DNA from: Gnetum montanum
Lineage: Eukaryota; Streptophyta; Gnetopsida; Gnetales; Gnetaceae
Direction of reading: 5' to 3'
Assembly (NCBI GenBank): GCA_015680685.1
Contig: MNCI01035006.1
Span: forward strand, 336,324-400,323
DNA length: 64,000 nucleotides
The notes under the pieces are model-generated. The model saw nothing but the letters and a program-made list of their open reading frames with translations, did not search any database and was not told the DNA's origin. A program made the translations under genes and the position numbers. This document shows positions 33,976 through 46,560 of this stretch, in pieces. Every line of letters starts with the position of its first letter. The first letter of the stretch is position 1.

Positions 33976-36870
33976 ATGCCTTTTCACCGGTCCACATTTT
34001 TGCCTTACAACATAACACACATGATCCTAAACCAAGAAGCAATGTGCATCTATGCTCCTAAAGATTTTATTATGATAGAATGTAGAAAATCTATTAGGTG
34101 GAGGGGACAAGAACAAGATTTCATGATCATGCATGAGGAGTATAACAATTTCATTTATGCCAAAATCCAAGCTAGCCTCCTTATTCCACATTCAGAATCA
34201 GACACTAAATGCGAATTTGAGATTGTCCACCAAAACAGAAAAGAGTATATTCCCTCACCCTATGACCAAATTTACCTAAATGAACTTTTATATATGTATG
34301 TTAATGCAACTAATAAATATCAATGAGATGAGTGAGAAAATTAGCTCAAGAAAAAATCAAGAGGACCAGGATGAGTTTGAAGTAGAGCATGAACTTGACA
34401 CATTCATAGGGAACCTTTTCCAATAGTCAACTCCACAAGCAAACATCCCTAGCTTCACACCTCCTATGTGTTCTATGAATTAAGCACCGTAGTCTAATTC
34501 CTTGTTTCCTACCATGTTCATCTTAGCACCCATTGTAGTGGTGCACCAATTTCAATTGGTATCCCATTCTACATCTTTGTTCTTAACTATGTCATTCACA
34601 ACCCAATCTCATTTTGTGCAACTGTTGCTAATGGTATTCTTTACATCAAATCCTTTCTTCATCCAAGCAGGCCCCTATTTGGGACTCCATGCATCACAAA
34701 CCTCTTACATCCCCTTCATCCCCTTTATCTTGTACATTCCAACTTAAACCTCATTGTTCCTATTTAATCCTCTAGTGATTGTCATCATCCATCCCCTCCC
34801 ATCTATACGAATGTTGATAACATGGCCTTAGGCCATCCAAATTTTTCCATAGCCATCAATTCAAACTCCTCAACCTACAAGAATGCCCCCAGGCCTAGAT
34901 CAAGCCTTCCAAATGATCTAGAACCTCATCAAAGAATTGTGGGAGCTTAAGACCTCCATCACCGAGATGATTAAAAATATGGACTTCTACCAAGATGATC
35001 CCATTAGTCCTACCACCCCATAGATAACTCTTTCCATGGGCATACTAATTCTTCACTTCACTAAATACAATGATGAGGATGTTCATAACTCACATCTTAT
35101 TACCTTCCATTTTGAGTGCTTATTGTTGCAAGCTTGACCCCATATTGTGATGTGCATATTCCCTATGGATCTCATTGAAAAAGCCTTAGATAGGAATCAT
35201 GCACTACCCAGAGGCTCTATTGCCTCTCTAGAAGACCTGACTTAATAATTTGCTAACCATTTCAAGTACAACATAAGACCCAATACCACATTAGACTAGC
35301 TTATGAAGGTGAAACACTAACCCCTTGAACTTGTTCAAAAATTCATACAGATATGGAATAATATCCTCAATAAAATTATTGAGCTCATCTGTGAAATACA
35401 TATTTTGGTCATTTTCAAGAGGTCAGTTAATAATTTCATCAAATCCAAGCTATACTACCTATACTCACAGTCACTTAGCCAAGCCTTTTCCCAAACTAAA
35501 AACATCGAGGATGCTACAAAAGGTAGTAATGACCCAGCATATGTATCATATAAGAACTAAACCCAAGAAAGGATAGAAATAAGGGAAAATAGAACCATGT
35601 AGCCATGGCCATAGCGAATAAAGGAAAGAAAATCATGTAAGGGCCAAGGAAAATGTAGCTGAAAGCCCTTGCCACCACTTCTCAACCTTCAACATCAGGT
35701 GCTACCATCTGTAATTCACCTAGGCCAAACATAGAAAGAAAGGATCGATCCAAGTAGATAGAATTATGCATGAAATTATTTGAGCTTTTTAATTAGTTGC
35801 TCAAAGGTGGCCATATCTAATACAAATATCTAACTAGGGATGCTTGTAATAGTAATGATCACTTATGTGAGATTGCTAAAGATCCCACTGTAGCCACCAA
35901 AGATGATCCACCTGTGCCCAAATACTTTAAGCTAGATTGATTTTGCCATTATCACTAGCTTCTTGGCCATGACATTGATTTTTTCTTAGCCTTAAAGGAT
36001 AATTTGTAGAAAAATATAGATAGTGGTGAATTAATCTTAGACACATCTAGCCTAGTTAGGCCCCAAAACTAAAATATGTAGGTGTATAAGAATCCACTAA
36101 ATGCTAAAAATGACCCCTATACCATTGCCACATTCAACATTAGCATCAATTCTAAACTTGCCTAGGAGCTGTTTATGATTCAGGTACCTTCTTATGTTAA
36201 AAGGACTTCAACTACATCAAGTTTAAGGACTCCATTTATTATAAGGATACCATCACCTGCACCTCCCAAAGAACCATTTATTATTAGACTATCCCCTCCT
36301 ACCACCACTAAGCCTATAGCCCAAGTTGACAAATTCCCTCCCATGATAGCTAATGCTTCAACACCTTATGAACCAAATAAGAAAAATTTGCCACCAAAGC
36401 AACATAAGAAACAATCTCCTAAGCCTAAGGCTAAGAGCATCAACCAACCAAAGGTTTAAGAGGGGGTGGGCTTACTGAAGCCTATTCTAAGTATAATAGT
36501 ACCTATGGATACCAACACATAAGCTACCTTAATGAGCCAACCTAGGGAGGATAACAAACAATAATAGAAAGGAAAGGAGCCTAAATGATACACCTTGAAA
36601 CATGAGATCAAAATATTAGGTAGAATGATGGAAGTTAAGAGAAATAAAAATGAAAATACATTGAATAGTGACAAAGACTTCATCACTATCATGAAGTAGG
36701 TCAAGCTCTTGCTTAAATAGAAAAATACCTCTTTGGACTTATATGACCTAGTGATGATCTACTTTGTTCATCATAAATCTTTAGTTAAGTTATTAATATC
36801 CATTCTTATCAGTGAAGATATTCTTGCCAATGAAGAATCCATTCATGTTGTGATGGTGGCACCTTCACCT
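33976..36870 (+). pseudogene. Tat-like gypsy F1 gag remnant
   Basis: An N-terminal reading of 116 residues (33976-34326) contains APKDFIMIECRKSIRWRGQE and is of unknown function. After a Pro-rich linker, the capsid core runs from about 35020: ILILHFTKYNDEDVHNSHL, FPMDLIEKALDR, SIASLEDLT and FANHFKYNIRPN. This is the retrotransposon gag domain. Near 35930 the reading FCHYH, a stop, LLGHDIDFFLALKDNL matches the gag-end knuckle of gypsy elements (Y-C-x-x-H-x-x-x-G-H-x-T-x-x-C), with the last Cys lost. A Pro/Ser/Lys-rich linker (36175-36459) leads to the protease. Stops are frequent. Confidence 0.72.
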
Positions 36871-36875
36871 CAGGA

Positions 36876-37530
36876 ATGAAGTCAACTATCTTAATGTTTC
36901 GCAACAGTGAAGTAAAGATTAATTCACAAATTTATGAGGTATTGAAAGCCTCTCTCTTTATAACTATAAGAATTGGTCAATACAAGATACACTGGATACA
37001 TGTTGATGATGGAGCAATGCTAAATGTTATATCCTTTCCCATCATGGAGTGTTTAGGCTTAGTAGAACAGATTCAAAGCACTTCTACTTCTACTTTTTAA
37101 GTCCTTTAATGAATCATGGGCAGTAAGAGGATCCATTTCTAGGAAATAATTCCCCATATTTGTCAATTTCTTACTAGTGGAAGAGATACCAAGGTTTAAT
37201 ATAATCTTGGGAAGGCCTTGGTTAGCCAAATTATGAGTAGTCTCTTCTCTTATCCATTAAGAAATTCATCTACCTTATAAAGTAGATGAAATTATAATCC
37301 ATGGAGATGGCACAGTCCCCTTATTTGTCAACAATGTTAATGTAGAATAAGGATCCGAGGTGGAGTTTCAAGAAGAAACTCCTACTAGTAAAAACAAAGT
37401 CAAGAATCACAATGATGTGGACTGAGCCAAGGCAAAAAAAAATGAGGCTTTGAATGAATCATGAGAAGAGCTCCCATTCAATGTTATGAGTGAATGGAAT
37501 GGGAAGTACAAAATTATGCAATAGAGGCCT
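36876..37530 (+). pseudogene. Tat-like gypsy F1 aspartic protease
   Basis: The active site reads IHVDDGAMLNVISFPIMECL near 36990-37050; the V-D-D-G form with intact catalytic Asp is typical of Tat/Athila-type proteases. The C-terminal motif NIILGRPWLAKL lies near 37200-37235, followed by IIHGDGTVPLFVNNVN. Upstream, SLDLYDLVMIYFVHHKSLVK (36735-36795) is also conserved in copy F2. After 37530 no reverse transcriptase follows; instead the sequence passes into an AT-rich tail and the end of unit (ii). The copy therefore lacks pol. Confidence 0.78.
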
Positions 37531-38030
37531 TACACTTTCCCTAATATTTCAAAGATTAGAAAATAGTTGCATGATTGAGTACATTGCATAATCGTTGAAC
37601 CATGTATTATATGACATAGTATTTTACTTTGTAGCCTCATTTTTAACTCTTATTTCAATATTTTATTTTATTTACTTAAACAAATTCTTATCTTGTTATG
37701 CCTTATTTACTATTTTTCTACATAGCCTTTACTTTATATTTTTGTGTCAAGTTTAGAATTTATGCCTATTTCCTTTGCATTGACATAAAACTATAAAATA
37801 ACATAAAAAATTAGAAAACATACAATTTCATATAAATTTTAAAACATAAAAAACTAAAAAATAATATGTTTTAAGCCAAAACTAAATAGTAGTCATAGTC
37901 ACACCATGTGATAATAATAAAAGTAAAGTGTTCATAGTCATAGTTGCACTATGCAATAGTCAATAGGAAAAAATAGTACATATTCTCAAAAGACAATGAT
38001 AGCCAAAATAAAAAATATAACCTTTATTCT
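37531..38030 (+). other. F1 tail, AT-rich, shared with F2
   Basis: Non-coding. The part from about 37600 to 37900 (for example CTACATAGCCTTTACTTTAT) matches the minus strand at 61340-61060 next to F2, which shows that this tail belongs to the element. Confidence 0.65.
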
Positions 38031-38159
38031 ATATCATCTCATCATGACCTTATCTTACCATCACAAGCACTTTGGAAAATCATTCAACAACTACAAAATC
38101 AAGCACGAGGAGAAAACATTGGTTATAGACCTGTGGTGATGTTTTGCATTGTTTGTTAA

Positions 38160-40230
38160 TGTCTCTTAGGTTAATCCTCAAAACATCAACAAAGAGGGAC
38201 TAATGAAATATCATAAAGAAAATTCATGTTATAACTAATCATCGAAACCATTCTAATTCGGTGTGAAATAATGGTAGATATAATTGCCTTATTTTTCCTA
38301 GCACCTGGCATTGTAACCTTCATCACTAGAGCTTGAGGTAGAATATTAATGTAAAACATCAAATTTGTAATTCATAGGCTACAATATCACACATCTTAAC
38401 TTATGAAGGCTAAAAAATTCTTCATAAGTTGTGATTTCCTCATATTCCAAGTGGGAAAAGGGTATTATGCATATACATAGGCTTGGAAAGGCCAAAAATG
38501 CCTTGGGAACCATCAAATTTGGGTTTTTCAAGGTGTTTATAGTAGTCATAAAAATTCATAGATTGATATCACTTGAAACTAGCATATAAATGCTTAAGCC
38601 AACATATAAATGATGGGTTTTCATTTATTAAAATTGCCAAATTTGATAAATACACTAGGGTTGGATGGCCTGCAATGTCAGAAGTTTGTAGTAATCTATT
38701 AGCAATCATGGTAGAAATTTTTAGTGATGGATTAGACATCGAATAACCTCGATAAACCATGCTTGACCACTTCAAAAGGAGTTTTGGCAAATTTGCAGTT
38801 GGGCTAAACAAGAGACTTTCATAGTAGTGTAGATCAAACAAAAGTTCAACAACCATTCTACTAGCAACAACACAAATCCAATGTAGAGAGACTAGTGAGG
38901 AGCTTTCAGAGAACAACTTGGAATGTCTGGACAGTGAAGCTGACTGTAAGATACACTCTACTAGTTTCATTGGGTACCAAGCATCTTCCTTTGAGCTCTT
39001 TGGGCATCTAAGAATTTTGAAATTTGTACTAATTTGAACTTTGTTCTTGTAATAATTTTTATTATTTTAATAGACAAAGTTGCAGTTCATTTGTTTTGTA
39101 TAGATTATTTTCAATTTCTCTACCTTTGTATCTATAATTTTCATTATGCTTATTTGCATTAGTTTACAAATTCTAAGTTCCTAGGTGATTAGCAAGATTG
39201 TTCAGGGTGCTTTAGATTCCTTTATTAAGGTGCATGGGATTTGGAGTGAAACTATTTTGCTAGAAATATTTTAATTTCTAGAATTGAATATTTCTAGTAT
39301 TACATTTCACCCACTTAAGCTAGATCTCCTCCTCCTCGTGACTTGAAATGGTCATAATGATAGTAGACTCATGCATGGGATCTACAAGCCAAAATAGATA
39401 GTCCATTATCCTCTTACATAGGTAGATAATCCAAGGCCATAAAGGTATATAAAAAAATAGCTAAGTAGAAAACCAAAATGCTATGAAAGTTTGTCACACT
39501 TAAACTAATGTCACTTACCAGACTTAGGCAAAGTTGCCTTAATAAATGTGTGTGCAGACCTCTAAATATGGGAGGCCCTACCAATAATGTGCATGATAGG
39601 TAGCCACACATGTGAAAAACACATTGGACTTTCATGAAGTATACCTACCAAAGTCTTCATAGAATTGGTCAAGAACTTCCAATATTATGACATTCCCTTG
39701 TGTGAATACCTTCAAGGCTATATAAGCTAAATATAAAGTTTGATTACTTGTCATCAATCCTCCACTATACATCTAATGCTTGTAAAGAAACAAACATGAA
39801 AACAGTTAGACCAAATAACTTAGAGGCAACAAAAACAAACAAAATATCAAATTAAGATAGAGCTTACACTTTAGAGAGGTAGAAGGTCTTAGAAGGATAT
39901 TGAAAAAAAAAAACTATTTATCTAGTGACCAACCACTAAGGTGTTATCAATATTGTACTGCAAGTACTCTAGCATCTCCAAATCTACGACAACTTTTTCA
40001 CCTTTAAAGTAAACAAACCATCATTCTGTTTGATCTCTACTTGGGTATTGGGATCATCAATCATGAACCTCATGATACAATTGAAGGAACCTTATAAGAG
40101 TGTCTCCGTGATCACAACCGCAACATCCATAGCCAAGTGTGGCCACATGTTTGCACCATAGTTTTGGAATAGGTACATCAAAAACTCTTTTACGCTAGGT
40201 CTAAATTCTAGCGCTTGAAAATTTTGGTTG
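38160..40230 (-). pseudogene. unit (ii), 3' portion: unknown protein, convergent with F1
   Basis: Three minus-strand coding blocks are readable. At 40205-39920: SVKEFLMYLFQNYGANMWPH, MDVAVVITETLL and CIMRFMIDDPNTQVEIKQ. At 39790-39414: NFIFSLYSLEGIHT, and HMCGYLSCTLLVGPPIFRG. At 38999-38569: MKLVECILQSASLSRHSKLF, then WICVVASRMVVELLFDLHYY and ICWLKHLYASFK. They are separated by unreadable AT-rich stretches that could be introns. The last reading fades around 38160. I do not recognise the family. The part around 38030-38530 also matches the segment after pol of element G, so it belongs to the retroelement and not to a host gene. Confidence 0.5.
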
Positions 40231-40232
40231 TT

Positions 40233-41400
40233 GGAAGACCAAAAATTTTAGCAAAATAGTTTTAACCTTAGATCCTAAGGACCTCTGAAAAGTGGGATCT
40301 AAGGTGCCCTAGATGATCCAATAGATCACCCAGGGACTTGGAAAATGTAAAATGAGGGTAGAAAAATAAAAATGTAATGCAGATATGAGAAAATAAATGC
40401 ATTGAAATGTAACAAATAAATCTCTCTTACATAAAAATAGAACTGTAAATTTTATTTTAACATAATTAAAGAAAGTTTAAGAAATGTGTACAATATGTGC
40501 CTGGAATAGTAGGAGATTCACTTTGGCAGGGCTTTAGATTCTGTTGAAATTGGTGGCTCCATAATCCAAATGTTCTACCACTTCCAATGCTATCAAATTA
40601 TGCTACTCTTCACATCAAATCTATAATGTTGGTGGTGTAGGGGATGTGGCAATGGCTATTGGGGTTCCATGTTGGGGATTCAAGAAGCTATATGTATGTA
40701 AGATTGCAAGAGCTCTTGAATGCAAATAAAATGGCCAAAAATGCAAAGTGGAAAACTGCCAAAAAATTGTGGAACCCATAAATGGTGTTGGTGCTTGGGT
40801 TTTATAATGTTTTGGCCATAAATTTTGCTTGATTGATGTTGCAAATTCTGACTTGATTTTTGACCAATTTCTATCATGTTTAGTTGTGGTGGGTGTGCAA
40901 ATCAAGGGGGGTTACTAAATGGGGTTAAGTCTTTTACCCCCATGGCAGCAAAGCCATTCCATTACTAAGAATATAAAATGAGAATTTCACCCATGCTGGG
41001 TCAAACCACCCATGTTGGGGCTTTCAACATTAATGTTGATGTGTAGGATCCTTGTTGAAGTTGCTGCTGTGTTGAGATCTTGGTCATGAAGTATCAATGC
41101 TAGGGGGATGATGTATCAATGCTGGAGGGATGATGTATCAATGTTAGAAGGTTCATGTGTCAATGCTGGGGGGTAATGGTTAGACCCCCATGCTAGACAT
41201 AGGTGAGCATAGATGCCATCACATCCCTCCATAATGAGGGTAGGTGAATTTTACCTGCATGTAAGTGTCTTTAGTGTAGAAAATTCTACACACCTCATAA
41301 ACTCCATCAAAATGCCAATTTTGGCATCCTAAAAGGCATTTTTAACCCATGCCCCCCCTCCCCCCAAAAAGCCCAAATATAGACATTACATAACTTTTTG
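40233..41400 (-). repeat. family L LTR, copy L1 (solo, inserted in unit ii)
   Basis: The plus-strand edge TGTTGGAAGACCAAAAATTT is shared with L2 (TGTTGGAAAAACCAAAAATC), and both continue with related AGGATCT/GGATCT...GATGATC and CTCAAATGATC segments. On the minus strand it ends in CA. A TATA-like TTTTATATTC (near 40970, minus strand) has a 22-bp tandem array upstream at 41091-41178. There is no primer-binding site next to it, and unit (ii) coding sequence continues at 40230, so it is a solo LTR. The right edge is approximate. Confidence 0.6.
41091..41178. repeat. 22-bp tandem repeat, four units, in U3 of L1
   Basis: Units begin at 41091, 41113, 41135 and 41157, exactly 22 bp apart, of the form GTATCAATGCTGGAGGGATG. 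Looser TTAATGTTGATG words lie just left. Position upstream of TATA suggests repeated promoter elements of the LTR. Confidence 0.92.
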
Positions 41401-41944
41401 TCACTTGGGGGATGATGCTTTGACCACTTATGAGGCTTTTTTCAGCCCCAAAATTATAAAGTACATGAGATTACACATCATGGATTACAATCCTCACATT
41501 TAAAAATGAAGTTTTGCCTTGGGTTTTATGGGATGGGTTTACCAATGTGAAAACATTCAAATTTTGTGGTGTTTCATAAACCACATCAACTTACAATGGT
41601 TAATGCTTAGATTGGGGTTCAAGCTATTTTGTGTAGTCACCCCTGTGTAATACAAGATCCCTACTAACTCAACTATGATCAAAATGGATTTTAGCAATGC
41701 CTTGCACATAGCCAAACCATAAAACCATAGCCATAAGAAAACATGAGAGCCTTAAATTTTTTTTTTTGACAAAATTAAAGCCAAGAGTAACCTCTATAAT
41801 GCTAACATTGGTGTTAAAAAATGAAAATATGTATGATAACCAAATTCATCAACTCCAACTCTAACATGGACCAAAGTTTAGCCTTTTGGACATTTTAACA
41901 AATACTTAACATGAAAGCCCAATAGTAAATATTTAGATAAATGG
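41401..41944. other. unassigned stretch between L1 and the 5' part of unit (ii)
   Basis: AT-rich, with short C-rich runs at the left. I see no protein similarity; by position it could hold an intron of unit (ii). Confidence 0.4.
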
Positions 41945-42900
41945 TTTACATGAAAAGTTAAAAAAAAGGCATTACTACAAACAATTAGCATGAAACCAAG
42001 TGTCAACATAACTAGAGACCATTGTTAACAACATTGCAACATCATATGTGAAAATTTTCAAAATACGTAATGGCAAATCTATCTCAATAGCTCATACATT
42101 TGGAATTCGGGGAATGCAAAGGAGAATGATGGTGGAAAACATGACTTTTCTTGAATAATTGAGCCCATACATTACCATTCAAACCTACAAAAAATCCAAA
42201 AACCTTTCATACATTGACCTAATAACCCCAAAGAGTGTCATGCGATGGCTAAAGTATTCAAAAAAAATTTCACAGTAGCACAAATCCAAACCAAAGTGCC
42301 TAATACTATCATTATAGACTAGAGAAGCCTAAAAACTTCCTATCAAAAACTACAACTGATCAATATATCTTGCATGGCTGAAAAAATTCCCAAAAAATTT
42401 TAAAAAATTATTTTAGCTCTAAACATTGGAAATAGGCCTAGGGAGACTTAAATCTACCATCAATGCTACACCAAAAACCTTGGAAAAATTAAATTTCAAC
42501 TCGGAATTACATAGAATTTTGTTGAAAAAACCTAGTTTATAGTGAAATGATTACAGTAAAACCTATGAAAAAAATTTGAAGAAAATTCTAAAAATATCAA
42601 ACTTCATCGATGGCCCTTCTACACTACATTAGAAACCTCCAAGGCCCTTGGATGCTGCACACCATTAACCAAAAAATTGCAAATGATGTTAGGTTTTTGA
42701 AAGAAAAATTGCAAAATGAGCCAAAAACATTGTGTACCGGGTTGGTAAAAGTTGATGAAAAATTCAAAAAAATACAAAAAAATATGATTCTAGCTCCAAT
42801 ATGACTATAAGACCTCATACAATAGTTCTATGGAGCCCAAACAAAAAAAGAAAAAAAAAAGAAAAAAAGAAAAAACATTTGTGGTACATACATGCTACAA
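41945..42900 (-). pseudogene. unit (ii), 5' portion: leader and first exon
   Basis: This minus-strand segment corresponds to the start of unit (iii) at 54660-55500. Non-coding leader words agree (for example ACCAACCC then TGTTTTTGGC against CCAACCCAG then TGTTCTAGCC, and GTGTAGAAGGG against GTGTAGAGGGG). So does the first coding block: SMYERFLDFL, YGLNYSRKVMFSTIILLCIP here against ATYERS, GFVLGRMIVHEL and QRKLVIFPSTFLVF there. The agreement over about 900 bp shows that (ii) and (iii) descend from one source. A 40-base A/G-rich tract (42841-42880) marks the upstream edge, beyond which copia H begins. Confidence 0.55.
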
Positions 42901-43079
42901 AAAATGTAAATGTTTGGCTAGTTTAAAGTAAAATTAGGGTAAAAACACTATGAACAAAGATAGAAAAAAATGAAAATATTCATTGAAATAAGCCCTAAAA
43001 TCCAAATTTCATTCTAAACATAATTGTATGACTTAAACATGACATTCAATACAGATAGAACAAAATTTTTTAATCAAAG

Positions 43080-44700
43080 TAGGTCTAGGAATGGAAAAAC
43101 ATCTCCACAATTTGTAATATTATGAGATCTTTTAGTTCTTCTTTTAAAATTTGTATACTAGAATTTGAGTGTAATGATGGTCTCTTTAAACCCATGATTT
43201 TAAACTTGATATGTGTCTAATTTGTCTTGCTATTTGAAAAATTCACTTGTACAAAACTTTGTCTCATCAAATATAACATCTCTTAAAACATGTCATTTTT
43301 GATTCATCAGATCATAGAACCTATATCTACTAGTGTAAAAATTACAAATAAAAAATATGCATTTCATTCCTTTGTTTTCAAATTTTTCAATGATTTTTTT
43401 TGGGGTCTTTATATAGCAATGGCATCCAAATATTCTTATATGACTCAAATTAGAAACTCTATTGTATAGAAATTCATATGAAGATTTGTCTTCATTTCTT
43501 TTGGTGATGATTTGACTACAAATATAACAAGTAGCTATGATGGCTATACTCAAATATTGATTATTTAGTGTGATATGCTTTAGTAAGCATTTTTTCGTGC
43601 CTTGTATTATTCTATTCTTTCTTTCAACAATGTTATTTAATTGTAGGCTATATCTACATGTGGTCTAATGAAACGTACCATTTTCTATACAAAAATTATC
43701 AAATTATTTATTTATGAATTCACTTATTTGTTTTTCTGATCTAATGATCTTAATCTTAACATTCATGGAGTTTTCAATTTGTTTGTTAAAAAATTCAAAG
43801 TATTTAATGGCTTCATTCTTTTTCTTATAGATTTTAAGTCTAAGTGTATCTTGAATAGTCATCTACTATGACCATGAAATAATTTATCCCTCCTATTCAA
43901 ATAGTGGACATTAGCTAAATAAGATTCATATGTAGAAGATCAAATGGTTTTTCCTTCTTTATCATGTGAGAGTTATGAGGAGAAATTTTTTAATTTCCTT
44001 TTATGCAAGTCTCACACTTATCTTAAGGAACATCTAAAATTTTTATTCTTGTAGGCTTTTTCTATTTGCCCATTATTTTAATTTTCTGATAAGAGGTGTG
44101 ACCAAGCCTTCCATGCCAAAGTCTAGACTTACTAAAATCCTTATTATTCTTTTCCTTGACTTCATTTTTGTTTAGGATTTGTTTGGATTTTGTTGTGAGC
44201 ACGTGCTTTTCTTGAGTAGTATGGTTGCATATGATGTCTCCTTTTTCATTGAGATAGTCACATTCAAGGAAATATATTTTTTTATTCAAGTCTTTCATTT
44301 TCATGATTTCTTCATCATTGGGGTTATTGATAATTCATAAATTACTCTTCAAACTAACACTATTTACTCCATTAGATATTTCTCCAATAGAGATGAGATA
44401 GTTGGAAAGATTAGAAACATAATACACATTGGAAATGGTAACTTTTTGTCCATTGTTTAATTTAACTGCATAGTCTTCTATTCCTTCCATGAATGTTATT
44501 TTCCATCTCCAATTTTAATGTTGCAAAGATTGTTGCTTATTTTTTTAATCTAGAAGATAAATTTTGTAGGATGTTATGTGATTAGAGCACCCATTGTCTA
44601 CAATCCAAGAATATTGTTTTATTCTTTTAAAGGAATGGAAGTTTGCATAATTACTTGGCTCTTCTTTTTAAGTATTCTTTTAAATAATTTTAACAATTAG
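43080..44700 (-). pseudogene. copia fragment H: protease, GAG-pre-integrase, integrase
   Basis: Minus-strand motifs in order: protease SWIVDNGCSNHITSY near 44580-44625 (catalytic Asp kept, Ser changed to Asn); GAG-pre-integrase SRLWHGRLGHTSYQKIKIMG at 44080-44140; integrase LLHMNLI near 43905-43930 (first catalytic Asp is Asn), YFMVIVDDYSRYT, then NNIVERKNRIIQ near 43590 (Glu kept). The C-terminal KRNEDKSSYEFLYNRVSN and HIRIFGCHCYIKTPKKI follow (43293-43510). Gag and RT are absent; family L LTR L2 lies right at the protease edge and unit (ii) at the other end. It is a different copia lineage from A (C-S-N-H type protease). Confidence 0.82.
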
Positions 44701-44703
44701 AAA

Positions 44704-45420
44704 ATTTGGTGTTGGAAAAACCAAAAATCCTAGCATAGAACAATTTATCTCTAGAGCAACGAGCCTCAAAAAAAGGATCTAGAGCATCTCAAATGATCTT
44801 GTCAATTGCTTAAGAAGTTAGAAGTCTATTGTTGAGTATTACAAAGATAAATAAAACATATGAAATAGTGTTTGAAATGCTAAATTAAAAAATAGAGAGA
44901 TGCATAAAATAATATGGTAAAACAAAGACACTACAACTTTGTATTAAATGTTGTAATAATTTTGTGAAACGAAAAAAAAGGGTGTAAAGAGTACGGGTTG
45001 TAGACTTTGAAAGCCCAAGAATACAAAAGTAACTTTAAAGCCTAATGTAAATGGTAGGGTGTGCTCTATAACTAATCTGCACTTATCTTTTTTCACTAAT
45101 CTATTCCTAAAAGTTATTCTCAATAGGTTCTCTCTACTTTGGTGATCTACTCTAGGGAGAAATGACTATGGAGTCTTAAATGTTTGCATTGCTCTGAAAG
45201 TCTTAAGTTTTTCCTAAATGCAGAATGATCCAAAAGTCCTGAAATGATGTAAAATTTGATTTAAATAGACCATACATTCATTGATTGTTTATTGGCTCGA
45301 TTCTACTAAAATTTTGCAACATTTTTGACATTTTCTACAATGTTTTTGATGCTCATGATGACCAAAATTTATAGCATATGACATACTAATGTTGTGACAC
45401 CTCATTCTTGGATATCATGG
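44704..45420 (-). repeat. family L LTR, copy L2
   Basis: The left edge TGTTGGAAAAACCAAAAATC matches L1. A TATA-like TATTTAAATC (minus strand) lies near 45260. Upstream of it, CAACATTTTTGACATTTTCTA and CAATGTTTTTGATGCTCATG form a loose repeat. It abuts copia H at its protease, interrupting or truncating that element. The right edge is approximate. Confidence 0.5.
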
Positions 45421-46560
45421 AAAATGTCAAATATACATTATATTAGACATTATGCACAAGAAGAAAATACACTAAACATCAAAAATATGTAACATTCGAC
45501 ATTATGCATAAAGGAAATAACAAGAAAAATGTAGATTGAGAAAGAAAAGAATACTTTATTGATATGGAATTGTGTATTTGGATCATACTCTAATAGTATT
45601 TCATGGAATTTTCTTCCTTCATCACCTATCCCTTGGAGGCAATCCAACACTACCACCATGATTAGACCTACAACTAGCCAGAAGGGATGGCCAATCCTCT
45701 TCCTATCCCACTTTACCTGACACTTGTGACTTTCTTTTCTCAACTCTACCACTCCATGTCGACATGACCTCTAAGCTAGGGTATAAATGCCTTAGGTCAA
45801 ACACCCAAAGGTCACCTTGAGGGACACATCCATTATTACAATGCATCCTTTCAGGTCTCAATTACAACATGCCTTTGGAATATTGTTACGATAACAATAA
45901 CCCTTGTTATGAAGATGCACCATATTTTTTATACAACAACACCATTTAGGAATGGGAATGTTACAAATGTTTTTAACTTTTTGGTCATGAAATACCAACA
46001 TATGTGGTACTTTTCACCATTGAAAAATGTGGCATATGGTTCAACAATGTATGGATCTTTTCTTGCCAAATTTGATGGCATATTTGAACTATTGTCATGG
46101 CCCAAATTCCAATGTATAGGTTCCAACATCTTTGGCTTTTGCTACCAAATTTTGGCAATGTATTAATATTTTGGACCTCTATACATTAGCATAAATGAAG
46201 TTCCAACTCATGGGTCATAAATTTCATTTTACACATTGAAAAATACTCAAAACATTGCTAGAATAAGGCTATAGTGTAGGATTTTAGATGGCAAACTAAT
46301 ATAATCATTTCTACCTTTAAATTCCTACCAAATTACAATGTAAATTTGGTTTTAAGGTCTTTTTCTTTATTACATGAATTTTCTACAAGGTGTTTCATTG
46401 GCTACTCTTTGTTGATGTTTAGAGGATTCACACAAGAGACATTAACAAAGAATGGAAAACATCACCATGTGTTCATTACTAACACTCCCTCTCCACACTT
46501 GATTTGGTAGCTATTGAAGCAAGCCAAGGAGTGCTCACAATGATGAAATAAGGTCACAAT
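45421..46560 (+). pseudogene. convergent ORF tail downstream of element G pol
   Basis: The segment 46050-46550 matches 38530-38030 in inverted orientation (shared words include CTCTTTGTTGATGTTT, ATTCTTTGTTAATGTCTCTT and TGGTGATGTTTT). In both places it lies after gag/pol of a Tat-like element and at the 3' end of a coding region on the opposite strand. A plus-strand open stretch at 45909-46166 (with SFLAKFDGIFELLSWPKF) is the probable counterpart of the end of unit (ii). The rest to 45421 is unreadable. The exact reading frame is uncertain. Confidence 0.45.

Noticed and set aside
33577-41178. Arrays of short direct repeats (15, 22 and 33 bp) resembling CRISPR
   Set aside because: Units are directly tandem without unique spacers, sit in LTR promoter regions, and the context is a plant nuclear genome.
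42610-42804. Plus-strand open frame of 64 residues starting MALLHYIRNLQG
   Set aside because: It lies antisense to the leader of unit (ii), which matches unit (iii) as non-coding sequence; no homologue or motif recognised.
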